A DNA stretch of 64,000 bases, from assembly GCA_028023455.1 (NCBI GenBank), contig JAQFVV010006549.1, positions 434,001 through 498,000 of the forward strand. The letters run 5' to 3'. Numbering within the stretch: the first letter of the stretch is position 1; each line of letters opens with the position of its first letter. Origin of the DNA: Epiperipatus broadwayi (taxonomy: Eukaryota; Onychophora; Udeonychophora; Euonychophora; Peripatidae). The notes beneath the pieces are model-generated. The model saw nothing but the letters and a program-made list of their open reading frames with translations, had not been told where the DNA came from and did not search any database. Positions 37,656-48,110 of the stretch are shown in pieces. The translations under genes were made by a program, and so were the position numbers.

Positions 37656-39234
37656 AATGTAGCTACAGGATAATTAATAAATTTTAAAAGAGTTCTGTTG
37701 ATTACCTTCCATTTTGATGAATTTCTTCTGGGGTTTGAATTTATTTGTTTCTTTTTTCTTCTTCTTCTTTTCCATTTTTAAGGCTCAAATTATAGACACA
37801 AGCAGTTTCTGATTACTAAACACGAATTAACTTTTAACATTATACAGAAGTTTGCTGCAGTTTCTTCAAATGAATTTTAACTTGCCAAATAATTATTGTA
37901 ATATGAATTGGTCTTTTAATATTATATAATAGTTTGACAGCTCTCTCCTTATATGAATTTTTAATAAACCAAATGGACGGGTTTTGACATTCAGCATAGA
38001 CTATCTTATTAAAAGTTGATTTCTTCATAATTGACTTAAGGAAGAAAAAATGTGCACCACTTATATATGAATTAGAAATTCATATTTTAGTATACTGTAA
38101 AACTTAAACACATTATTAACTCTGAGAAAGAAAATTTAAAAAAATTGGATAAAACCTTCAGAGATAGATTAATTTTAGTCAGCCAGTTGTTCTCAGTTAG
38201 CAAAAGTTCCCCTATTTACTCTCTCCCCCCTTTTTATATTCACAAGGATGGGGAAGAAAAAAACATCTGTTAACCCTTCCCTCTCCAGGTGGTTCCTCTC
38301 AAATCTTAATCAAGATTCCACCTCAGAATGAACAATTGAACTATTTCTTATGTGTCAATTTTGACAACTTTTCTTATCTTAAGCCTTATCCTTTGGTTAA
38401 CACATTAATGATTAATTTATGGAAAAGCAATCAAAAGATAAGCTTACTAACACTTTTTGGTAAAACAAATGTTACATTTCTTTTGATCTAAATAATTTCT
38501 TATTTAGATTTAGATTTTAGAGTTAGAAATAATAAATCAGAACAGATTTACCTATCTTTCCCTTTTTTACACTTATCATGAAATAATATAGAAAATTATA
38601 TCAATTTCTATAAAGGAAAGAAAAAAAATTGAACCCATATATCTGCATTACACACACATACCTATGCAGACCATTCAATAGAAAACTGCTTATTCAGACT
38701 ACATGACCCCAAAATATCCATCATCTTTTCTTATAATTACAAGCACAAAATCAATTATAATTTCTGATAATCATAAACATAAATATCCATTATAATTTCC
38801 TATAACTTTAGGCCTATTCTCCTGAAAAGACCATTATACAAAAGTTACTGATAATCAATTCAATTTTAATTCTCACCAACCTTTTAGTAATAGATATCAA
38901 AATTCATAAAGACTTTATCTTAGCCATATAAATATTTATTTCTCCATTATTATATTGGTAAATTATTATAGCAGCATACAAAAAAAAAATCAATCATCCC
39001 CCCTGCATTAAATAATGCTAGCTACATTCTATACAAACACAAACTGTCTCTATATATGTTACTTTTTTAGCTATCTAGTTATTGATTTCTCCAATAAAAC
39101 TTTTTAACTTTTCTTATATTTCAAAAAAAATTTTTTTTTGCCTATAATTAGTTTCATTTCTTACAATTGGTTTATAGATGAAATAAACCAAAGGTCACAA
39201 TATATAATTAATATTTTTATGGTTGTATGATATA
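37656..39234. other. AT-rich non-coding DNA, no gene seen
   Basis: 38170-38350 is less AT-biased, but no frame or motif was recognised. Confidence 0.45.
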
Positions 39235-39435
39235 GATAAATTATTATTTTTGGGAATAAAGCATGTGTTATTTTGCATTACAAACTGATATTTTGATGAA
39301 CTAGCATCTGCCATTGTCAAGGTTTACAATTTTTCTTTCAAAAGTCAATGTTGACAATGGCAGATGCTATTTTGTCAAAATATCAATTTGTAATTCAAAA
39401 TAACACACTGTTTATTCCCAAAAATAATAATTTAT
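39235..39435. repeat. Inverted repeat with 85-bp arms
   Basis: 39235-39320 and 39351-39435 pair almost throughout (cores GCATCTGCCATTGTCAA and TTGACAATGGCAGATGC) around 30 bases. The outer end continues into a sequence also found in the other orientation at 52397-52450 (AAATAATAATTTATCTATAT). It therefore belongs to a dispersed family. It lies just beyond the 3' end of the minus-strand PLE. Confidence 0.8.
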
Positions 39436-39542
39436 ATATATATCAACATTTTTACCCGGTCTCAATTATCATCAACTGGTAACAAATATTATAAAATAAT
39501 TGTAGAGACATTTATGAGAAATTATTTAGATTAATGAGTTTT

Positions 39543-40260
39543 TTAAAAAAAAATCCAAAATAAAAGTAATTTGCATGTATCACCATATTTATTGATATAA
39601 ATTATCCTTTTAAAGATCTCAATAGCTTCTATGATATGACATTGTTGGAGAGTGTTATATCTGGATAGTATTTTCATATTAAAAAAATCAATAGTATGAC
39701 TTTTATCTATAGTATGGAGAGTGCTGATGATGTTGAGTATTTTTAACTGCAACAATAGGGTCATTTCTTTAGCATTGATGCAATGATTGAATATACCTAT
39801 ATAGAAAGTTTTACAAATGTTGCATGAAATTTTATAAACTCCATGTACTTCAAGAAAGATTGGCTCTTTAGGTTTGGTTTTAATGCTATTAAGTTTTTAA
39901 TTATCGGTTTATGTTGATTTTATATTATAATGTCTTAGAATATATTCAATATGTCTGTTGATCCTTTTATATAAGGTATACAAACTTTAATAGTTGTTTC
40001 TTCCGTTTGATTTTTATTTTGATTGTTTAAGGTTTGAATAAAGGCTCCATGTATTGTTTTATTATTATAGCCATTAGCTGATAAAATATTGTTATATGCT
40101 TCATTTCATCTTTGAGATATGATTTATCTGAATGTCTGTTTATAATATTGTCTATTATACATAAAATAAGTATTTAAAAGCAATGTTTGATTAATTTAAT
40201 AATATGGTCTGGTAAATTACAACGTTTAGAAATGATATTTAATGTGATAAAACTGTTTAT
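39543..40260 (-). pseudogene. Penelope-like element family A, minus-strand copy
   Basis: Reading down from 40260, palm-like coding sequence (NIISK, then LPDHIIK) parallels 40950-41010 of the plus-strand copy. After a gap comes VHGVYKISCNICKTFYIG, the GIY-YIG strands, then KSHTIDFFNMKIL and AIEIFKR. Compared with the plus copy, the catalytic RYIDD region is deleted. Frames are broken by several stops. PLE proteins join a reverse transcriptase to this endonuclease. The copy points away from its plus-strand neighbour, giving a head-to-head pair. Confidence 0.75.
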
Positions 40261-40269
40261 AATTTATCT

Positions 40270-42005
40270 AAGAAAATACTCTCTATAGATGAGATTTTTT
40301 AAAGAAAGGTTTTACTTTTGAAATAACAACTTTCAGGATACCTTTTGAAAAAATTAGCTGTAATATTGATTCAGTTATTGACAAAATAGATCTAACAACA
40401 GCGGATACAGCAATAATTCGATATAATAATATATTTAAAAATGCAAAACTTCTTAAAAGTAATATATCAAGGAAAGAAAGACAATCCCTAAACAACCTAA
40501 CATCAGATAAGTGTATTATTATTCTTCCAGCAGATAAAGGTAATGCTACTGTTATTATGGCCTACGATGTTATAATTTATAAAAAAAATCAAAAAAGATC
40601 TCACTATCTATATAGAAAAGACAGCTAAAACAATTATTAACAAATCAACAATTGAAAACAACATAAAAAATAAAATTATTCCTCATGAAAAATTGTGATT
40701 TTCTCCAAAGTTTTATGGACATCCAAAAATTCACACAACAGATAATGCTTTTGTCCAGTAGTAAACACAATTGGATTTTCCATTCACATTTTAGCTAGAT
40801 ATGTATTGATATAATAAAACCTATAATTTCATCTGTTAAAAACTCTGTACATTTTGTTTCTTTAATATAAAAGACAAAAATTAATACAAATGATATTCTA
40901 GTTAATTGCGATGTTAATTCTTTATTTACAAATGTTCCTGTTGATGAACCTTTAAATATCATTTCTAAATGATGGAATTTACCAGACCATATCATTAAAT
41001 TAATTAAACATTGCTATGCAATTACTTATTTTGTGTATAATGGACAATATTATAAACAGACTTTTAATATGCTAATGGGTTCACAAATCTCAGGATAAAT
41101 AGCTGCTTTATTTATGGAATATATAGAAATACTTACTTTCGAGTTAGCACCTTTAAAACCTCTTATTTGGTTCAGATACATAGATGATACATTTTTCATA
41201 TGGAACTTGGTAAAGACAACTTACATGATTTTTTCACATATATAAACAATATACATCTTAATATTAAATTTATAATGAAAACAAACTAATGGAAAACTTC
41301 CTTTTCTTGATGTAATTGTCACCAAAAAAGTCAAGGCTTGATGACCTAGTGTTTAGCATAGCTGCCTTCCAAGCAGCTGGCCCAGGTTTGCCTCTGGTCA
41401 ATGCTTTGACATAGGAAATAAAAAGGGATAACCTTTTATCTGTTTCAATTTTTAGAAAATCCATGCTCACTGACAGACATCTACAATTTTCATCACATTA
41501 TTATTCAGCTCAATTCTTTATTGTAGCAAAACTCTTTCTACTACATTCTTTCAGATAAATCAAATATTGAAGACGAAATAAATCATATAAGCAATGTTTA
41601 TTAGCTAATAGATATAATAAAAAAATACACTGAGCCTTAATTTACACAGAAAGAAAAAATAATTATTACAGTTTGCATTTCTTATATTAAAGGAACTATA
41701 GACAACATTGGATGTTTTCTAAGTAATGGTAATATAAAAACAACATATTCCACTTATCAAAAAATTAATCTTTTTTGAAGCACATGGTGTTTATGAATTT
41801 CCATGTAACATTTGTTAAGCTTATTATATAGGCATGAGAATCATCACATCAATTGTAGAAAAGATGAACTGCTATAGTATAGGTCATAGTATTGATTTTT
41901 CTAATATGAAAATATTATACACATGTAACACTCTCGAACAATATCCAATCAGAGTACTGAGATTTTTTAAGAAGCCAAATAGTATCAACAAATGTGATGA
42001 TACTT
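40270..42005 (+). pseudogene. Penelope-like element family A, RT plus GIY-YIG, broken
   Basis: Motifs appear in canonical PLE order, with stops and frameshifts between them: ILPADKGNATVIM (about 40520), KFYGHPKIHTTD (about 40710), CDVNSLFTNVPVDE (motif A, about 40908), NMLMGSQISG (motif B), RYIDDTFFIW with the catalytic DD (about 41175) and KLPFLDVIVTKK (about 41292). A tRNA-like insertion follows, then SVSIFRKSMLTDRHL, GVYEFPCNIC and YYIG with the GIY-YIG nuclease, and SIGHSIDFSNMKIL near the end. The order identifies a PLE that retains its endonuclease. N-terminal sequence before ADKG is about 80 residues. Multiple stops make it inactive. Confidence 0.88.
41330..41410 (+). ncRNA. tRNA-like short element, copy 2, inside the PLE
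   Basis: The ends pair as GTCAAGGC with GCTTTGAC (8 pairs). The anticodon arm is CTGC, loop CTTCCAA, GCAG (anticodon UCC). Box A is CCTAGTGTTTAGC and box B is GGTTTGCCTC. It aligns from end to end with 27343-27424, without a SINE body or tail. It splits the PLE coding region between VTKK and the following SVSIFRK block, so it inserted after the PLE. No obvious target duplication was found. Confidence 0.72.
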
Positions 42006-42430
42006 GAAAATTTTCTTTTATTTGAATTTTTTTTAAATAATTCATTAATATAAATAATTTCTCATAATTACTATTTTTATTTTCTATTATTAGAACATTT
42101 ATTATTTTTATACATCACCCAGTTTATGTTCAGTGTGACCTTATCAAAATGTTGGTTTATATATATTTTTTCAATAAATTATACATGAATGTACCCAGAT
42201 AATATTTCATTTATACTTTATTATTTATGTGTACTTTATAATTATTATTATTAAAAATTGATAAATTTAACATTTATTTATAGTTTATTTTTTATTTACT
42301 ACATACACATATACACATATCTATATATCTATGATCACTAGATGGAGCTTACCAATAGCTCTAAATAAGCTTTATTTTTATAAATGCCAAAAAAAAAGAA
42401 AGAATTCAAAGTGTCTATTGTTAGGTCCTA

Positions 42431-42476
42431 CCTCCAGACCAATTGGTTCGAGCTTATGGCTCATCTCAGTTGAAGG
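42431..42476 (-). ncRNA. Hammerhead-like core, terminal repeat copy 1
   Basis: Minus strand: stem I CCTTCA pairs with TGGAGG (six pairs, one G-T). Stem II is GAGC, loop CATAA, GCTC, followed by GAA and a palindromic CCAATTGG stem III, then TC. The seven bases before stem II read CTGAGAT instead of CTGANGA, and one A is missing after stem II. The fold is conserved but probably inactive. Confidence 0.45.
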
Positions 42477-42555
42477 CTGGGACTCTAGAAACTAGATCTA
42501 AAATACTAACTCAAAAATCAGCACTTATAAAACATGTTTCTATCAATTTGAAAGT

Positions 42556-42600
42556 CACTGAGGTGAGTGAGCCATAAGCTCGAAACCTATTGATCTGGAG
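42556..42600 (+). ncRNA. Hammerhead-like core, terminal repeat copy 2
   Basis: CTGAGGTGAG, then GAGC, loop CATAA, GCTC, GAAAC, a short stem III region and ATC before TGGAG. A four-base insertion lengthens the first core segment. It probably does not cleave. Confidence 0.4.
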
Positions 42601-42977
42601 ATAGGGATTTAATGATAGAGATTTTGAATTCTTTCTCTTTCAGCATTCATAAAAACAAAGCTTGTTTAGAGCTATTGGTAAGCTCCATCTAGTGATCATT
42701 TAAATGCAAGCTTAAAAGCAAGTTACGAAATTTATGACTTGTTTTATTAATTATTGTAAGTGTACTTTTGAAGGTTTTTGTGATGCTCTATTGCAGAGGC
42801 TTTTACTATATGGTGAAACTGAACTGAATTCAGACCCATATAACTATCTGGTTTAAAAGGCTGGATTTGAAGACATTTACATGTTTGAAAAGTTCAGACT
42901 TTCAAATTGATAGAAATGTGTTTTATAATTGCTGATTTTTGAGTTAGTATTTGAGATCTAGTTTCTAGAGTCCCAGC

Positions 42978-43022
42978 CCTCTACTGAGGTGAGCCATAAG
43001 CTCAAAAACAATTGATCTGGAA
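42978..43022 (+). ncRNA. Hammerhead-like core, terminal repeat copy 3
   Basis: CTGAGGT, GAGC, CATAA loop, GCTC, then AAAAAC where GAAAC is expected, ATC and TGGAAG. The invariant G after stem II is lost, so it should be inactive. Confidence 0.4.
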
Positions 43023-43369
43023 GTAGGGACTTAACAATAGAGATTTTGAATTCTTTCTCTTTCAGCACTTATAAAAATAAAGCTTGTTTAGAACTATTGG
43101 TAAACTCCATCTAGTGATCATTTAAATGCAAGTTTAAAAGCAAGTTATGAAATTTATGACTTGTTTTATATATATATATATATTCTCTTTTTAGATACTC
43201 TAACCATATACATATATAAACAATATATATATATTTTTAAAGTAATTATTTAACTTTGAGTTTATGTTTTAATATATGTAGCTTCTTTTATTTTATTCTA
43301 CTTTATTTTTAATAATTTTTCATGGTAAAATAATAAAGTCTAAAAAATTAATAGGTAATTATAATTTAA

Positions 43370-43870
43370 AAGTCAGTATAAAATACAAAAAAGGGATTAT
43401 ATATAAACTTAATTATAACCATTGCAATATGAATTACTGTGGTCATGCAGGAAAACAGTTAGTGGTAAAGTTAAAAAAACATATCAATGCAATTAATAAG
43501 TAAGATAATAAATCAGCTTTTCACATTTACTACTTAACTTATGAGTAAATAAGCATTTATTTTTATATGATGCTATGCATACAATTGTATACATTCAAAG
43601 ATCAGCCTTTCAAGCTAATTGCATTGTAGAGTGAAGTATTCATTTATTATTTAACACTTGCAGAAGATGCATGCACAATTAGCTTGAAAGGCTGATCTTT
43701 GAATGTATACTTAACTTATGGACATAGAAATAAATTTTAAATTATATTCAATTCAAAAAGACATTATATTAAGCTTAACTTAAATAATTATATGAATAAT
43801 TATAAAACTTCAATAGATTTAATTAATAACTGGTCAATTAAAAATGAATGGGAAATTATATAATAGTTTA
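43370..43870 (+). pseudogene. Penelope-like element family B, copy 1, endonuclease end
   Basis: Readable pieces are YKKGIIYKLNYNHCNMNYCG, then HINAIN, then DNKSAFHIYYLTY, homologous to the family B copy at 47.2-47.6 kb. They correspond to the GIY-like strand, the YCG strand in place of YIG, and the following helix. A 164-base hairpin element interrupts it at 43544-43707. Coding resumes with sequence matching the HRIN...KHIKYLNYIK part of copy 2. The reverse transcriptase part is missing. Confidence 0.65.
43544..43707. mobile_element. 164-bp hairpin element with 13-bp target duplication
   Basis: It is flanked by TACTTAACTTATG at 43531-43543 and 43708-43720. Its 3' part is a hairpin with about 35-base arms (43587-43622 and 43677-43710, core CAGCCTTTCAAGCTAATTG). 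The uninterrupted homologous site exists in PLE family B copy 2, which supports the boundaries. The length of the duplication suggests a retroposed short element, not a classic MITE. Confidence 0.7.
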
Positions 43871-44065
43871 TAAAAAGTTGTATAGAGTATGTTTTATTTA
43901 TTCTGTATATTGTTATATTATATAATCATTTCTTTGAAATTTTATTGTCTCTCTGTATTACTTTTTTATTCTATTTTATTCATATTTTATTTTGTAATTA
44001 TTGTTATTTTACTTCCATCATAAAACACTAGATAGCATTCTATCTTCAATAATTGATAACATTAA

Positions 44066-44966
44066 CCCTTTTGCTATGCAGACTAAGACTCTCACATTTC
44101 AGCATTTTCTGATGTTTTGTTGCATCACCAATTAATGTAAAATATATGAGTAAATGATTATTATTTATCAGAAAATAATAAATTTGACTTTATTTGATAG
44201 ATATTTTTGTTTACTACTGAAAAAATTTTAAATATTCACATTTTGTTTCTGTAAATATTAAAAAAATGAGATCATAATCAAAACAAAGAGTTTAGATGTC
44301 ATCATTTCTAGAAAGATTATTTTCAGTTTACAAAATCAATGAAATATTTGTTACTTCTTATTATTTTTAAGAATCTAAATGAATATTTATTTATTTTTTT
44401 TATATCTAACAAATTATGCTTTAAAAGTTTAAAATATTTGAATATTTATTGCAAAATTGTGATATTTTTATACTCATAAATCTAAGTCGATTGTTACGTA
44501 GGAGCTAATCTTGTAAATTGCTTCAGGCCATATTTATATTCATTGCTAATATAATGTTACATTTTTGAAAATAAAGTATTTCAAGTCAAAATAAGTTATT
44601 AATAATTTATATTTCTGGATATCTAATTAATATAGTGTAAATTATTGTAAAAAAATATCTAAAACTGTAATAAGTTCACAAATAAACATGTTTTTGGTCA
44701 TTGGAACTATTTCTTTAAACAATGTCATAAAACACCAAACATTTCACAGTCTTGGTAATAAACAATGTCTGAACATGTCAGGGCATAGCTTATGTCTATT
44801 GTAAGGGCAGGAATTTTGAATATCCTGTCATAATTTTTTTAGCAAAATTTTTATATAACAAAATATACAGTAATATATGCATTTTAATGTATAATTCTTA
44901 TGAAAAAATTCACCAGGGGGCAAATTGGTCAAAAAATGAAATAATTTGCGAGAAGCGAACCAAGGG
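44066..44966. mobile_element. piggyBac-like non-autonomous insertion
   Basis: It is bounded by TTAA on both sides (44062-44065 and 44967-44970). The ends read CCCTTTTGCTATGC and, from the other side, CCCTTGGTTCGC, an imperfect inverted pair starting CCCTT. TTAA duplication with CCCTT ends is the piggyBac signature. The 901-base body has no transposase frame. The empty site is visible in family B copy 2 near 47940-47950, where the flanks run together. Confidence 0.75.
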
Positions 44967-44970
44967 TTAA

Positions 44971-45150
44971 AATAGATGCTTAACATTTGAAAAGGATATA
45001 AAACCTCATGCTGAAAAAAGCTTTTTATGTATAATTATTTATATATTCATATAAATATAAGTATTGCATATGATATTTTTATTATTTATTATAATTTATA
45101 TAAAAAACAGCATAATGGATTTTATTATTTTTCATTTTTGATAATAGAAA
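44971..45150 (+). repeat. 3' tail of PLE family B, copy 1
   Basis: TTAACATTTGAAAAGG, GCTGAAAAA and the following AT-rich bases match 47946-48090 of copy 2, continuing the PLE after the piggyBac-like insertion. Confidence 0.65.
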
Positions 45151-46989
45151 AACATATCATTTTAACATCATCTTTATTAAAATATTTTATGTTGTTTACA
45201 TCTTGCTATAATTAAATTTTATTCCTTCTTTATTTGCTTATATATTTTACATTTTTGTAATTTGTATTCTTATTCAAATTTTTGCTATTAAATATATTTA
45301 TCATGTTATTTTTTAATTAATTATTTTTAAATTTAACTTCCCTTTAATTTTTTCATTAATAAATTGTTTTATTTATTTTGCATTTCTATATAATTCATTG
45401 TATATCATTGATATATTTGAGCTCTTTATTTAGAATTTTATTATTTATTATGCCTTTTTTGTAATATTGTTTCTTTTTATTGTTTTTAATTAATTAATTG
45501 CTACTATTAAAACATTTTTTTTTTCAATCTCTTGTTTATAAACAATTTTATTTGAATGATAATTAATTATCATATATATTTGGGGTTTAGACTATTTGTT
45601 TCATATTTCAAACTTCTATTTGAGTTCTAATTTATGATACAATATTTATGATTATATTTATTGTCTATTTTGGTATATTTCTATTTTTTTATTATTAATT
45701 TCTTTTTAATGTTTTGGTTTTTAATATAAACTTTACATTTTCTTATTAATTTTCTTCATAATATTTTATATAGATATAAAGCAAAAGTAAATAGCTTAAC
45801 ACAAAAATATATTAGGTAATGAATTACTATTTTAATAAAAATGTTTATTTAAAAAACTGAATAAATAAGAATATAATTTAAATATAACAAGTGCAGAAAA
45901 CAATATTAAAAAATATGGAACAAAGATATAATAAATAATAAAATTAAAAGTAAAATACTAAATACATTGGTAGAAGAACAAATGATATAAATTTAACAAA
46001 CAAAATAAAAATATATTCATAAAGGAAATTAAAAATAATTAAGCATACAAATACTTAACTTTTTATATTGATATCCATAATATTGCAGAGAATTATAAAT
46101 ATGTTATTGGTATCTGAATTGACTCTAGGCATTGAGTTGTAACTATTATCTTGATTAATTTAACAGTTTTTCATATGCTATATGGCAACAACTTGAACTA
46201 AAAAAATATATTGACTCATAATAATTTAAATAAAAATATACAAATTTCAGTATTGTGCATGTCATTTTCTAGTGAAGAGAAAGCAAAATATGGGGTTTCA
46301 AATAAAAGAAAAAGTTTCTCATTGAATATGACATAGTCATTAAAACTAGGATAGTGATGCTTTTTTTAAAATCTGAAAGTTGAAAACCATCACTTTTCAG
46401 TATAATTTGTTTATTTGATTTTTATAAAGTTGAGTTAATCATTTGTTGTTGTTTTTTAATGAATGTGTAATGTTAACATTCAGATTATATTAGAAAATTT
46501 GTGTTATTAAAAGAAAATAAATCAGAAATAAATGTTCTAAAGTAAAACAAAAATATATAATGGAAATGGATTATTTTGAAATTGTAAATATTAATTTTCT
46601 TTTTCTTTAAAAATAAATTATACATGCACCTTAAAATTTTTTTTAATTATTTTAACTATGAAATTAATCATTATGCAAATTTTTATTATTAATATAAAAT
46701 TAGTTGTTTATTTTGTTTATTCATAGAAAAGTATTTTGTTTGACTGCAGATTAAAAATAAAATTCTTTTTTTGATTCTTATTTATTTCAGTTATTGTTTT
46801 TTTTTCAAAGTTCATAAATTAAATTTAAAATTATTTACATGAAGAGGTAATGTTCTAATAAATAAATTGAAATATTTAAATAATTTATGAAGGATTAAAG
46901 TTTACTCATTGAAAATAAATAAGAAAGATTATCAATTTGGCTATTATAATACCATTTTAAATTTCACAACATAAAGATAACCATTTAAA
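45151..46989. other. Very AT-rich non-coding DNA, no gene seen
   Basis: No recognisable element, RNA or coding feature. Confidence 0.5.
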
Positions 46990-48110
46990 TAATAAAATCC
47001 AATAAAAAATTCAAATGGTATTTATAAAATAAAGTATAAAAATGTACAAGATAGAAATATAATAAATATGTACATAGAAGAGTTAATTATAACAAAATAT
47101 AAGCACAGTAAATATGATAAAAATATTTTATTAAATAATAATCAGAAAATAAATTCTTTACAACAGCTATATAAATATCAATAAAAATGTATACATTAAA
47201 AGCCTTTTTCAGCAATGGTATTGATAACAGTAATAATAAATCAAATAAGAAATGGATTAGACTTTCATATTATCCTAGGATATATAATACATTAAGATCT
47301 AACAAAATTTATATTGAGAAGAATATAAATATTAGCTGGTCAAATAGTAAAAATCTCAATCTGTTAATTGGCAATTATAAGTTAAGGAGATATAGTACAT
47401 AAAAGGAATTTTATATAAAATTACATGTAAAATTGTAAAATGATTTACTTTGGGCATACTGACAAGAAATTAGAGGTAAGAGCCAAAGAACACAATAATA
47501 ATGCAATTAATAGATCAGACAATAAATCTGCATTATATATTCACCACTTGAAATATTTGCATAGAATAAATGCTACAAAACATATTAAATATTTAAATTA
47601 CATCAAAGATTCAAAAAGAACATAAATATATGAAACATACAATATTAAAAATAATTAAAATAATTGCATGAATATTTACAAGATTTCTATAAATTTGGTT
47701 AACAATTGGTTAATTAAAAATGAATGGAAAAATATATAAAATGTCATATGTATTATTATAAAAAAATGCATGTAATTTATTTATTGTATTGTTATAATAA
47801 GTCAATTATTTTGTAATTATTGGATTTATATATGAGGGTTTTGATTTATTTTAATGATTTATATTGTTATTGTTTGTATTAATTTCATCATTTGATCACT
47901 AGATGGTTTTATGTCTGAAATTATTGGTTAATGTAATAGATTATTAACATTTGAAAAGGTCACCAAATCGGGTGCTGAAAAAGTCTTTTAATGTATAAAA
48001 TTTTTTATTGATATTTATATAACTATTGTAAAGAATTTATTATTTTCTGATTATTATTTTATGGAAGAACAGCATAAAGAATTTTATTCTTTTCCAATTT
48101 TGAAATATTT
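46990..48110 (+). pseudogene. Penelope-like element family B, copy 2
   Basis: 47187-47402 encodes WIRLSYYPRIYNTLRSNKIY and NLLIGNYKL, the linker between reverse transcriptase and endonuclease in PLEs. After a stop it reads KGILYKITC, then MIYFGHTDKKLEVRAKEH and NRSDNKSALYIHHL, which are the GIY-like strand, the YFG strand, the R..EH helix and the histidine region of the GIY-YIG nuclease. Stops separate the pieces. An AT-rich 3' tail with the marker ATCACTAGATGG (about 47898) runs to about 48110 and is shared with copy 1. No ribozyme core was found in this tail. The catalytic RT region is absent. Confidence 0.75.

Larger units (their letters stand above)
42333..43170. repeat. PLE family A terminal repeat, inverted-tandem
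   Basis: A minus-oriented copy (about 42333-42530) is followed by a plus-oriented copy (about 42553-42740) and a further plus copy (about 42900-43170). The spacing of the marker GCCATAAGCTC is about 425 bases. Outer markers are GATCACTAGATGGAGCTTA at 42333 and its reverse complement near 42680 and 43095. It lies downstream of the family A coding remnant, where PLEs carry their LTR-like terminal repeats. Each copy has a hammerhead-like core. Confidence 0.75.

Noticed and set aside
40283-40495. 70-residue minus-strand frame
   Set aside because: It is antisense to the plus-strand Penelope-like coding remnant with the ADKG motif.
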